A DNA stretch of 64,000 bases from positions 49,701,561 to 49,765,560 of the forward strand of contig NC_088775.1 in the NCBI RefSeq assembly GCF_954871325.1, written 5' to 3'. Source of the stretch: Gordionus sp. m RMFG-2023 (Eukaryota; Nematomorpha; Gordioida; Chordodea; Parachordodidae). The notes under the pieces are model-generated. The model was given only the letters and a program-made list of their open reading frames with translations. It ran no database searches and was not told where the DNA came from. Below are positions 25,905 to 36,553 of this stretch, one piece after another. Numbering within the stretch: position 1 is the stretch's first letter; the number at the start of each line of letters is the position of its first letter. The translations under genes were made by a program, and so were the position numbers.

Positions 25905-27590
25905 CTAGGCTAACCCTAATCCTCTATTTTCGTTTCTGATGGATGATATTCCCACTATTTCTAGAGAGGTTAACCTAATATTGACTCCTCTTCAGGTTTA
26001 TAATGTTTTTTATTTTTCTTTTGTTTTTTTAGATAACAAGCCCTGTCTTACCCTCACTTAATGATTGTACAGGTGGTATATTGACTCCTCATCAGGTTCA
26101 ATGCATTTATTATTTTTATTTATTCTTTTGTTTTTATTTATGATAACAAGCCATGTCCTAACATCAGTTAATGATTGTACAGGTGGTGATTTATCCGTCA
26201 TTAATAAAAGAAAAAGATAGCAGGTCAATCAAAAAAAGAAACGCACTAGGGATAGCGAGGCCCTACAAAATTTACTAAGAACGCAAAATAAAGTTAGCCT
26301 TATATATATTTTTTTATACTCTTTTATATTATAGAATACATCTATTTTAGCTTCTGATAATGTTCCCACTATTTCTAAGGAGTTGAACCTAATATTGACT
26401 CCTCTTCAGGTTCATTGCATTTATATTTTTTATATTATTCTTTGTTTTTATTTTAGATAACAAGCCCTGTCTTACCCTCATTTAATGATTGTACAGGTGG
26501 TATATTGACTCCTCATCAGGTTCAATGCATTTATTTTTTAAAATTATTCTTTTGTTTTTATTTTAGATAACAAGCCCTGTCTTAACCTCACTTAATGATT
26601 GTACAGGTGGTGATTTATACGTCATTAATAAAAGAAAAAGATGGCAGGTTAATCAAAAAAAGAAACGCTATAGGGATCGTGAGACCCTACAAAATCTACT
26701 AAGAACGCAAAATAAAGTTAGCCTTATATATATTTATTTATATACTCTTTTATATTATAGAATACATATATCTTAGCTTCTGATAATGTTCCCACTATTT
26801 CTAGGAAGTTGAACCTAATATTGACTCCTCTTCAGGTTTAATACATTAATACATTAATGTTTTTAATTTTTCTTTTGTTTTTTTTTAGATAACAAGCCTT
26901 GTCTTACCCTCACTTAATGATTGTACAAGTGGTATATTGACTCCTCATCAGGTTCAATGCATTTATTTTTTTTATTTATTCTTTTGTTTTTATTTTAGAT
27001 AACAAGCCATGTCCTAACCTCAGTTAATGATTGTACAGGTGGTGATTTATCCGTCATTAATAAAAGAAAAAGATAGCAGGTCAATCAAAAAAAGAAACGC
27101 ACTAGGGGTAGCGAGGCCCTACAAAATCTACTAAGAACGCAAAATAAAGTTAGCCTTATATATATTTTTTTTATACTCTTTTATATTATAGAATACATCT
27201 ATTTTAGCTTCTGATAATGTTCCCACTATTTCTATGGAGTTGAACCTAATATTGACTCCTCTTCAGGTTCATTGCATTTATATTTTTTATATTATTCTTT
27301 GTTTATTTTAGATAACAAGCCCTGTCTTACCCTCACTTAATGATTGTACAGGTAATATATTGACTCCTCATCAGGTTCAATGCATTTATTTTTTAAAATT
27401 ATTCTTTTGTTTTTATTTTAGATAACAAGCCCTGTCTTAACCTCACTTAATGATTGTACAGGTGGTGATTTATCCATCATTAGTAAAAGAAAAAGATGGC
27501 AGGTCAATCAAAAAATGAAACGCACTAGGGATCCTAAGACCCTACAAAATCTACTAAGAACGCAAAATAAAGTTAGCCTTATTATAATCT
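25905..27590 (+). repeat. Fourfold tandem module with exon-like segments
   Basis: Four units of about 425 bases, marked by ATAACAAGCCCTGTC at 26033, 26456, 26889 and 27309, each with a second copy of that marker about 110 bases on. Segments look like exons: TTTTAG precedes ATAACAAGCC, and CTTCAG and CATCAG precede GT. The second marker in each unit leads into a Lys/Arg-rich stretch (NKRKRWQVNQKKKR then LQNLLRTQNKVS), open in units 2 and 4 and broken by a stop in units 1 and 3. The sequence CTTTATTTGTCTAGGCTAACC at about 25896 recurs near 30468. It could be the basic N-terminal region of a Helitron protein or a captured gene fragment; I cannot tell. Confidence 0.5.
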
Positions 27591-27597
27591 AATATAT

Positions 27598-27800
27598 ATA
27601 ATCTCCATAATCACATGATAATCGTTTTCATATCTCCGTAATGTATTTAAAATTAAAGGAGACTATATAGTGTAATGTTAATTTTTCTAATTTTTCTATA
27701 ATAATAATGTGTAATGTTAATTTTTTTTTGCCATCCCCTGGATTCGAACTCGTGACACGATTGGAAGGCAAACGTTCTTTCAATGCAGCCCCCCTCAACT
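27598..27800 (+). mobile_element. Second Helitron-type 5' end, without matching 3' end
   Basis: TCTAATATATATAATC at 27598 matches the start of Helitron 3 (28508) and the similarity continues for about 100 bases (GATCGTTTTC / GATAATCGTTTTC, then AAGGAGACTATATA). No separate CTAG-type end belonging to it was found before 32 kb other than that of Helitron 3, so this is a truncated copy or an alternative start of the same element. Confidence 0.5.
27724..27795 (-). tRNA. tRNA-Gly(UCC)-like pseudogene
   Basis: Read on the minus strand it contains a B-box-like GAGTTCGAATCC, a 3' segment AGGGGATGGC, and the anticodon-loop string GCCTTCCAA, which is that of tRNA-Gly with anticodon UCC. The anticodon and T stems do not pair properly, so it is unlikely to be functional. 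It lies about 130 bases inside a Helitron-type 5' end, the same place where a different tRNA-like segment occurs in Helitron 3. Confidence 0.4.
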
Positions 27801-27889
27801 TTGTATTTTATGATAATTCTTCACATATATTTAATTTAAATTAACAATCATTTTTTATTTTTTAAATTCTGCCGTTAATTTTCATTTAT

Positions 27890-28490
27890 TATTGGATAAG
27901 AAAATTTTCAAATTATGGTAAGTAATAATTTACTGTCCAATTATTTTATTGTAATCTACTTACTAATATAGTTTGTAAAGCTAAGACATTTATTACAGAG
28001 ACCTATAGGTAAAATTTTGCACATATTGGAATTATAAGAAGATATCCAAATTGTGGTAAACATTTTGCTGTTAAATTATTTTTTGTAATATATTTACAAA
28101 CTTAGTTGGTAAAGCCAATTAATACAGAGACCTGTAGGTAAAATTTTGCACATATTGGAATTATAAGAAAATATTCAACTTGTGGTAAACATTTTGCTGT
28201 TTTCAGGTTTATATATTAGCTGATATTTTTAAAGTTTTGTCTATATTTTTTATTTTTTGGGCATTTATTGTTAATAATTTTGAAAATTATTTTTAAAATT
28301 AGGGCATTTATTGATAATTATTTTTAAAATTTTGCCATTTATTTTATCCTATTATTTTGATTTACAATGTTATTTATATATAATTTTGAAAATTATTTTT
28401 AAAATTAGGGCATTTATTGATAATTATTTTTAAAATTTTGCCATTTATTTTATCCTATTATTTTGATTTACAATGTTATTTATATATATT
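27890..28490 (+). repeat. Short tandem duplications within Helitron 2
   Basis: Two separate tandem duplications. A ~125-base unit (CAGAGACCTRTAGGTAAAAT ... AAACATTTTGCTG) occurs about two and a half times between about 27890 and 28205. A ~105-base unit (TTATTTTTAAAATTAGGGCA ... ATTTATATATA) occurs twice between about 28282 and 28490. No coding sequence. Confidence 0.65.
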
Positions 28491-28605
28491 TTTTTAAGTT
28501 AGCTATATCTAATATATATAATCTTTATAATCAAACATGATCGTTTTCGTATCTTCCTAATGTTTTAAAATTTAAGGAGACTATATAATGTAATGTTAAT
28601 TTTTT

Positions 28606-28676
28606 GCTCTCTACGAGAGTCGAACCACAAACATCCGGTTTCAAAGTCGCATGTTTTAAGCATGCACCAACTTGAA
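28606..28676 (-). tRNA. tRNA-Leu(UAA)-like pseudogene
   Basis: On the minus strand GCATG CTTAAAA CATGC forms a perfect 5-bp stem with a 7-base loop whose central triplet TAA would be a leucine anticodon, followed by a long variable region and TGGTTCGACTCTC resembling a T arm with B box. The T stem pairs poorly and no matching 5' acceptor strand is present. Best read as a decayed tRNA or the head of a tRNA-derived SINE carried in Helitron 3. Confidence 0.4.
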
Positions 28677-28755
28677 TATAATTAAATTGAAAATATTAAT
28701 TATATATATATATTAATTAATAGCTTAAATTTTTAAAATTCTGCCGTTTATTACC

Positions 28756-29954
28756 ATACTAGCTGACGAGGTTGAAGGGTAATTATTTAGTTTGTATGTA
28801 TGGTACTAAATATACTTTATTAATAAATTATATATAAATATTAAAATTTAGGAGAAAAAGAGGTTAAATTGTTGCAATGTATACCGTGAGCATGTATTAG
28901 AAATATCAAAATTTAAATTTGTGATGGAAATCATATTGGATAAAATTTAAAAATAGAGTGCTTTAAGATTTTTGAATTTTAAATATGGATTATACATTGG
29001 CCTGAAATTTTTTTTTTGCAGACAAAGCCAGGCCTGATTAAAAAACCAAGTCCCATGCAACTTTCATAAAATTTTGCCATTTATATTTATTGAATGTCTT
29101 AAATTTAATTTTATATTTAGAATAAAATTTAGATTTATGATTGAAATCATATTGTGTGAAATATAAAATAGAAATGCTTGAAAATTTTTTAATTTTAAAT
29201 ATGGGCTAGACATTGGCCTGAAAATTTTTTTTACAGAAATCGCCAGACCTGATTAAAAAACCAACCCCATGCAACTTCATATTCTGATTTTATTTTTAAA
29301 TGAATTATGACTTATTTTATTTCAGTTCTCAACTAACAAAATTATTATAGTCTTTGGGGGGCTTGAGAAAATTTTTCCAACAATATGGTTTTCAGAGATT
29401 TACCTATCTCCAGGCTTGGGAAAAAATTATAAAATTATTATGGGTTGGCCAGGTTTGAGAAGAAAAATTTCAGGCCAATGTCTGTTCCATATTTAAAATA
29501 AAAAAATTTTCAAGCATATCTACTTTAAATTTTACACAATATGATTTCTATCACAAATTTAAATTTTATTCTAAATATAAAATTAAATTTAAGATATTGT
29601 TATTAAATTACAATAGAAATAATGGAATATATAATTTAATTTAAGACATTGTTATTAAATTAAAATAGAAATAAATGGCAAAATTTTATGAAAGTTGCAT
29701 GGGACTTGGTTTTTTGATTAGGCCTAAAAAATTTCAGACCAATGTCTAGCCCATATTTAAAATTCAAAAATTTTGAAGAATTTCTATTTTTAATTTTACC
29801 CAATATGATTCCTATCACATATTTAAATTTTGATATTTATAATCAATTTTACCTCTTTTTCTCCTAAATTTTAATATAAAGCATATTTAGTATCATATAC
29901 ACAAACTAACTAATTACCCCTCAATCCCGTCATTCTTGACGGGTTATTAGCTAG
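28756..29954. repeat. Imperfect inverted repeat, arms ~600 bases
   Basis: The left arm (28756 to about 29360) returns in reverse complement at about 29400-29954. Shared pieces include CATGCAACTT / AAGTTGCATG, CATTGGCCTGAAA / TTTCAGRCCAATG, and TCTCCTAAATTTTAATAT. The right arm carries an intact Helitron 3' hairpin; the left arm's equivalent is mostly deleted. This looks like a head-to-head fusion of two Helitron 3' regions. Confidence 0.6.
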
Positions 29955-31030
29955 TATATATATAAAAATGCATAAATGTTCTTATATTTTTTTATATTAA
30001 AGATTATAACCAATGATAAAACAAGAACTACAACCAATGTGATATATCATGAGGTTATATCCGATTAATCCCGGTTTATACGAATAAGAATGAACATTAC
30101 TTAGTATGATATTATTTTATAATTTAAACAATTTTATATTATTTAAGCACCTTTTGTCGTGCTGCACAATATGCCCTTTTATCTCTGATGAATCTTTTGT
30201 CTAATTGAAAATTATACAAAGTACATTTTTAAAATTTAACTAAATTAATATAACAATTTTTAAGGATCCTACTTTTTTAAAAGCTTACCATTTTGTCGGA
30301 TCCACCATTGCTCTATTATCCCTGCTGATTATTTTGTATAAAGCAAAAAAAATATACATAGTACATTATTTTTATTATAAATAATATTATATATGATTTT
30401 ATATCTATTCCAAAAAATCTTCATTTTATTTCAATAATAATGTTTATTTACATTTTTGCCTGATTTCTTTATTTGTCTAGGCTAACCCAACCTTAATCCC
30501 TCACATTGCTACAAAACATGATTATTCTATTAATAAAGATAAGCAAAGAAAATAATGACGAATAAATAAACGCCTTACCCGTTCTAGAGTTACTGGTAGA
30601 CAAAATAATAAAGAACTACGCTTGAAATGAACTCATCTGGAGGTTTATTTTGTTTTTTATCTAATGTTTTATATCTATATTTTTATTTTATACACCCAGT
30701 TGCCTCCAAATGATATTTCTATCACCACTACCACAATCCCTATGTCACCTCTGCCTAATTTATAACAAATATAAGCATTTAATTCCACTATCATTCACCT
30801 CACTAGGAGTTAATATAAATAATAGTTATCCGATTCCCTGAGGAACTTTCATGAATGTTTAGAGAGATGTTCAAACGTGAATGTGTAGTGCTGCCAATTT
30901 CATTAACATTATTAATGGGAAAATATGCGGTAGTTTTGTCATGGCCTTTTTAACAATACTTACGACCGTTTTATGGTTGAGTTGACAATGTCGTTCATGA
31001 TTCTATTTTAGAGGGGGATACCAAAACTGA

Positions 31031-31310
31031 CACTTTAGCAGAAATATCATATTGCGTTCTTCTTTTACCAGTAGCCCAGGGCCTCAGCTTTATCAGGACG
31101 CAATGGGTGTTGTACACTGCTTTGGTAATCCGTCATTATTCATTACTTTCACCTACAACCCTAAATGGGATGATATCATACATTAATTATTTCTTCTGCA
31201 GACGACTGCCCAGATTTATTTTGTCGCTTTTTCCATCAAAAATTAAAATGTCATAAAGGATTTGCTCTTAATTTTACCAGACACAAAATAATAATTAATC
31301 CTCATCATTT
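31031..31310 (+). pseudogene. Helitron Rep (HUH endonuclease) domain remnant
   Basis: Two adjacent frames encode the hallmark of the Helitron-like N-terminal/Rep region. 31031-31186 contains SSFTSSPGPQLYQDAM, then FGNPSLFITFTYNPKW and DDI; after a short gap and frame change, 31198-31310 contains DDCPDLFCRFFHQKLK. In active Helitrons these blocks form part of the protein that nicks and rolls out the element. Flanking Rep catalytic histidines and tyrosines and the helicase were not found, and stops (31028, 31184) and the frameshift show it is dead. It marks Helitron 2 as a decayed autonomous copy. Confidence 0.8.
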
Positions 31311-33933
31311 TTAAAAAAATTTACCTAAATTTATATGGCAAGAAAAACAAATTTCTTAAAAAATATATAAATAAATTGCATATAAGTTTCATTAGTATTG
31401 AATGGCATTTTTGTAATTTAAATGGATAGCACTTTTTTGTACTTAACATAAAGATATAGATAGCCTTATCAAATTTTTTGATAAAAGGAGTTAACCCACT
31501 AATTGGTAAATCCGATATTTCTCCTTCGTTGATAAATTATTTAGAAATTTAACTATCTCCGGGTTTGGGAAAAATCTTTGAAAATTAATATTGGATAGAC
31601 TGGGCTTGAAAAATATTCCTCAAGATTAATATTTGATTGCACCTGACTTGGGAATATCTTTTACAAATTATTATGGGCCGGGCTAGGAAAAAATTTTCAA
31701 AATTATTATGGGTTGAGCTAGGTTTGAGAATTTTTTTTAAAAATTGTAAGGTCTTGGACGCTTGGAAATTTTTTCCAAATATTATGAGCTTGGATCTGGC
31801 TTGAAATTTTTTAATGCTAAATGTTAGTTTTATGTAATCAATAATATATTTACAAAGAATTTTGGTATTGGGTACAAGCTCATTTAAATATATTTTGACT
31901 CAAATAATAGTTTCCACTCTTAGTCCTAATGGGTTGGACTCAATGACATTGCTTGGACTTGACCTTGGGGGGGGGGGGGGGTTTAAAAATAATATAAATT
32001 GGATATGATTTTTAAATAAAAGGTAATATCTTTCTTAAAAAACGAATAAAATTCTCATTCTCCGTCATTTTTGACGGGCTATCTATTAGTTATTTTAATT
32101 ATTAGATTAGATTAATACATATAAATTATATTTTCACTATGTCAGCTTGCAATCAAATTCTGTATTAAAATATAATATCAATAACTCACTAAATATTAAT
32201 TTAGCTTTAACAGTTTTGACTTTTATTATTTAAATTATTATTTAACCCTAATTAAATAAATATAATCATATATTATTTGAAAATTAACAAATTTAATATT
32301 GTAATTAGCCGAGTTCAAAATGACTAATCAACTGTATATTTATTTTGAAATTATATTATCATACCTTAAAAATATTTTCAAGGTAAAAATAAGTATAAGA
32401 GATTTCTTTATAAAAAGTAAGTAGACATATAGTTTATAATCCTCTACTATATACAGTTGTTTATAAAATATTAGATACAATGCCACTTTTATAGACGTAT
32501 TTGACAGTTATATAATATATTACAGTTAATATTATAATAAATTTTACTAATAAATAGTTTTGATAATAAATATAATAACAAATTGCATTCAAGTATTTAA
32601 CGCCATCTATTTATTAATAAATAATTTTAAAATTAAATTATATAATTCATCTTGCAATTAAATTTGATATCTTTTCATCTCTTTTTTCACGTGTTTTTAA
32701 AGCTATTTTTTTCTTTTTCAAAAAACAGTCTTGAGTTAAATTTTTAATACAAGTATATTTTTGATATTATTACAAACTACTATTATTTTAAATATAATAT
32801 ACCAGTGGTGCGACAATTTATAAAATCTTAATTGTTTCATCATATCATTCTGGTCCTTATTTTATAGTTAGAAAAGTTTCATTTCTAATATATTAATGCC
32901 GTGTAAATAACTCCAGGCTTCAATATATTTGCATAATTATTTCTTCCAAAGATTTTTAGTGTTTTTATTTTATCAATTTATCCAATATAATATATTCTGT
33001 TATTAGTTTACATCCGAGTGTCATGGCTATTACTGCAAATTAACCAGCATCTATTATTTGTGTTGCTATGTAATTTAAGATTATTACTATAACGGCTGAT
33101 TGCATATTTTAGATAAACAATAATGGTCAACTGTGTAATCGTTTATATATCATTTAAAATGGAAGAATATTTTAGAAATTTAATATCTCACCATAATTTT
33201 CTCGATTACTTTTCTAGCTTCCATAATGTTATTTAAGAGGAAGCTTTAACCACCATATAGTTTTATGATTTGGATTGGTAGTTTATACTCTCTCCTATAA
33301 AAATTGTTGATTTGGTTTAGGCCTATAAATTTTTCCTTATTAGTCCATTCTATAAAATATTGTCTAAAATGATTACAGAGAATTATACTAGTTTGATAAC
33401 CTTTTGTCAATGAAGAATAATATTATTCATTATGTGATTTTTTATATGCCAGTTTATTTATGCATAATTGAAGGCTAGCGACGCCCCTGATCTGGCTACG
33501 CCTATTTATATATCGCACCACCTCAAGTTGGTATATTATATATTATAATAATAGTAGTTCGTAATAATATCAAAAATATACTCGTATTAAAAATTTAATT
33601 CAAAACTGTTTTTCAAAGAAGAAAAAAAATAGCTTTCATAAAAACACGTAAAAAAAGAGGAGAAAAGATATCTAATAAGATTATATCCATTGTGGGATGA
33701 ATAATAAGGTGTTTAATTTTTTAATAATATTTTAATCATTAAGATGGCGTTAAAGAATTGAGTGCAAATTGTTACTTATATTTATTATCAAAAGCATTTA
33801 TTAGTAAAATTTATTAAAATATTAAGTGTAATATATTTATATCTATGTCAAATACGTGTGTAGAAGTAGCATTTTACCTAATATTTAATAATTAATTATA
33901 TATAATAGAGGATTATAAACTATATGTCTACTT

Positions 33934-34321
33934 CAGTGGCGTAGCTACGGAGGTGGTTTTCGGGTTTGGACCCCTCCCGGAGCAAATTTTTTTTTTAGAT
34001 TATACGTTCAAAAGACTTAAAAGTGACTTTATGTCAAATAAATACCATTATATATTTTTCTGGATTTGATGTTTGTGGAAGGATATTATATCACTAATGA
34101 AATTATTCTGGGTAGTATTATTATAAAGAATAACATATTATTCATGCATTTAAAAAATATATTTATTATATATTGTCGAAGATGTGGTTATGATTTTTAA
34201 GATAAACCCGGCCGAAGGCCGGGCAAAAGGGCCGGGCCCGTTAAAAGGGGCCTGGGGGCGAAGTCCCCAGGATTTTATATGTATGGACCCCCTCTAAGAA
34301 AGATTCCTAGCTACGCCACTA
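33934..34321. mobile_element. Family-D hAT-like MITE, inserted in C1
   Basis: Ends CAGTGGCGTAGCTACGG and CCTAGCTACGCCACTA, with exact 8-bp TSD GTCTACTT at 33926-33933 and 34322-34329. Length 388, no gene. A GC-rich palindrome CCCGGCCGAAGGCCGGG lies near 34206. The target overlaps by four bases the target used by B1 in the paralogous element C2. Confidence 0.9.
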
Positions 34322-34928
34322 GTCTACTTACTTTTTATAAAATAAAGAAATATCTTATACATATTTGGACCTTGAAAATATTTTTAATAAGAGGCATAGC
34401 AATTAAATTTAAAAATGAATAATATAGTTGACTAGTGATTTTGAACTCGGCTTATTACAATATTAAATTTGTTAATTTTTAATTAATAAATGAATATATT
34501 TATTTAATTAAGGTTATACAATAATTTAAATAATAAAAGTCAATTAAGCTTCAACTGTTAAAACTAATTCAATATTTAATGAGTGATATTGATATTCTAT
34601 TTTTGACACAGAATTTGATTGCAAGCTGACATAGTGAAAATATAATTTATGTGTATTAATCTAATCTAATAATTAAAATAATATTAATTTAATAAAAATT
34701 TAGATAGTCTTATTAATTTTTAAATAATAAAATTAAATCTATATATTACTTAATAGAATTATAATAGAAATCGTTCAGGTGGCAATCAAAAAAAATTATT
34801 TTTGGTTCAAGGGGATATTAAGGAGCCATTAAAAAATTTTTTTTTGATTCAGGAAGCTTTTCAATTTTTTCAGGGGGCTCGAGCCCCTGCGCCTCCCCCC
34901 CCCCCATAGTGACGCCACTAACTTTCTT

Positions 34929-36545
34929 TGGTGAATCATATAAAAGGATGGATGCTTGGGTGAAACAGAATAATTTATCAGGCTAAAATTAGTTGAGAAG
35001 GCTGCAAAAAATAGGTGAGACAAGGTGGTGGGAACCTGAAAAAGCCATGGATATATGGTAAAGAGAACTTGCTCCCAATAACGTGCACTTCAATTTATAA
35101 TAGATAATAAATCATATGAGGCAAAAACCTCATCAGAAGCGCAGTCTTTGATCGATAATTTATATAAATTTAAGACTCTAAGTACAGCTATAATATATTT
35201 GGAAATTTTTAAAATAATGGGACCATTGTCTTTATATCATCAAACTAAAAATTTAGATATTTTGTCAGCATGGAAAATGATAGAAGATGCTAAATCTTCT
35301 GTATCATCAATAACTATTACATCGATTCAAAATAAAGCAATAAAGATGGCTTCTAATTTAAATGAAACACTTTCCCATTTAAAGCTCCCAGAGAATCTGG
35401 GAGCAGACTGCTCTGCCAAAAAATTGAATAGGACAAGCGAAGAAAATATATAGTGATGAAGGCCAAGATGGATGTCCTCAAGAATAGATTGACCTTTATA
35501 GATTCGAATTATTTCGTTCTATAATTGATCAAATTACAAACAGCTTGTCGGAACGGTTTTCTACGAATATAGAGCTTAATTTGAATGTGCAGTATTTGCA
35601 TCCAACGCATTTTGATGAAATGAGTAGTAAATGTATTTCTGAAAAGGCCTTAGAAAAACTAGCACAATTGCCAAATATATTGAGTGTTAAATTACGTAAC
35701 GAATCGTGTTCATTTGCCAGTGTATTCAAGATTTAATTATGAATTAAATAAAACGGACAATGATATCGTATGTACAAGTGAGGAGTTAAAGAAGTATATG
35801 GAATATTACAATATGATAATAACTCAGACTGTGATAATAAATGTATCATGTGTTTAATATGCATGTATGAAATTCTTAAAAGATACAATAAGCACACAAG
35901 TGCATGCACCAATTAATTTTTGGCATATGAATACATTTTAACTTTGTCATTTACGCTGGTTAATTGCGATAGAAGATTTAGTAAATAAAAAATATAAAAA
36001 AAGGCTGAGAGCTAATATAGGCCAAGAAAAAATAGAAGCGTTTTTAATGATGTCAGCTGAACGAGAACTATTAGCGCAGATTGAACTAGATATTCTTGTT
36101 TATTTGCGCAAAGATTCAAAGTTAATGAGAGATTTATTAACGTAAAAATAATATATTATTAATTCTTATAGTTAAATCTTATTTATATCTATTTACAATA
36201 TGATAGGTGTCTGATTTTATAAGCGCTGCAATTTTATTCTCTGTGCAATATTGTATAATTACAATAATTTTACATGTAAATTAATTGATTTTATATATTG
36301 AGTATGTATTTTATATTTAACATATGATGTATTTTGATTTTATAGTGCGATATCGTTGTAAATCTAAATATAAAATTTATATGTTCATTAAATATTCAAT
36401 TATATGTGCAATGAATATGATTTTAGATTTGAAATTTTTTAAAATAAAATATATTATATGAAGGGTATGAGAGCGAAGCCCCCATAAAAATGCGGCCGCT
36501 ATAAAAAAATGCCCACGAGACAGTAACGTCGCCAGTCCGCCCCTG
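34929..36545 (+). pseudogene. hAT-1 copy 1 transposase, 3' part and terminal repeat
   Basis: Continuation of 11740-12339 after removal of C1. Pieces of the transposase are readable in several frames: 35148-35453 (LYHQTKNLDILSAWKMIEDA, a ZMYM/hAT mid-region), 35545-35736 (NVQYLHPTHFDEMSSKCISE), and from about 35940 to 36145 the C-terminal dimerisation region (RLRANIGQEKIEAFLMMS). Each block has a counterpart in copy 2 (62309-63739, minus). The right terminus CCAGTCCGCCCCTG ends at 36545 and matches, inverted, the CAGGGGCGGACTGG end at 61867. Stops and frameshifts throughout. A TSD cannot be tested because the left end is not visible. Confidence 0.75.
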
Positions 36546-36553
36546 ATAATAGA

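Larger units (their letters stand above)
28508..29954 (+). mobile_element. Helitron 3, inserted in Helitron 2
   Basis: Begins TCTAATATATATAATC after A and ends CCCGTC...GACGGG hairpin, 11 bases, CTAG, followed by T. Length 1447. A tRNA-Leu-like segment lies near its 5' end. From about 28756 to the 3' end it is a large imperfect inverted repeat centred near 29360: the left arm begins ACTAGCTGACGAGG, the inverse of a Helitron 3' end that has lost most of its hairpin. No Rep/helicase is present, so it is non-autonomous. Confidence 0.75.
20084..32089 (+). mobile_element. Helitron 2, 12 kb, carries satellite array and Rep remnant
   Basis: Starts TCTATATTATAATTTTCCG after an A and ends CCGTC...GACGG hairpin plus CTATCTATTAG before a T; the last four bases are TTAG rather than the usual CTRR. 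C-family sequence is continuous across the two flanks (TTATTAAAT... then ...TTATTTTAATTATTAG, as in C1 and C2 in reverse complement). It shares both ends with Helitron 1. Inside, in order: 187-base satellite array (20258-25180), repeated TGATAAGTCCCCCAAAA spacers (25160-25800), a fourfold repeated exon-like module (25905-27590), a second Helitron-type 5' end (27598), Helitron 3 (28508-29954), a segment shared with Helitron 1 (30163-30303) and a decayed Rep domain (31031-31310). Confidence 0.8.
19845..33489 (-). mobile_element. Family-C hAT element C3, inverted, inserted in B3
   Basis: Left end CAGTGGCGTTGCTATAGG at 19845, right end GGCTAGCGACGCCCCTG at 33489, TSD ATCTGGCT exact at 19837-19844 and 33490-33497. 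Orientation is opposite to C1 and C2. Own sequence 19845-20083 and 32090-33489, about 1.64 kb, aligning with the reverse complement of C1 and C2. Helitron 2 occupies the interval between. Confidence 0.88.
16277..33506 (-). mobile_element. Family-B hAT-like element B3, inserted in C1 and split twice
   Basis: Starts CATAGGCGTAGCC at 16277 and ends TACGCCTAT plus one altered base at 33506. TSD TATATATC at 16269-16276 and 33507-33514, after which C1 resumes (GCACCACCTCAAG). Its own sequence is 16277-16597, 18996-19844 and 33498-33506, total about 1.18 kb, which agrees with intact B1 (1202) and B2 (1150). Helitron 1 and C3 account for the gaps. Orientation is opposite to B1. Confidence 0.85.
12340..34920 (+). 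mobile_element. Family-C hAT element C1 (outermost nested insertion)
   Basis: Left end CAGGGAAGTCGCTCG at 12340 and right end ATAGTGACGCCACTA at 34920, with the TSD ACTTTCTT at 12332-12339 and 34921-34928 inside hAT-1 copy 1. Its own sequence is in four pieces: 12340-13111, 16109-16276, 33515-33933 and 34330-34920, together about 1.95 kb, close to C2 (about 1.78 kb) and C3 (about 1.64 kb) once their own insertions are removed. No transposase gene was found; C looks like a non-autonomous family. Everything between the pieces is later insertions listed separately. Confidence 0.85.

Noticed and set aside
27724-28676. Functional tRNA genes for Gly and Leu
   Set aside because: Anticodon loops and B boxes are recognisable, but T stems and acceptor stems do not pair, and both lie in Helitron ends. 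Kept as pseudogenes.
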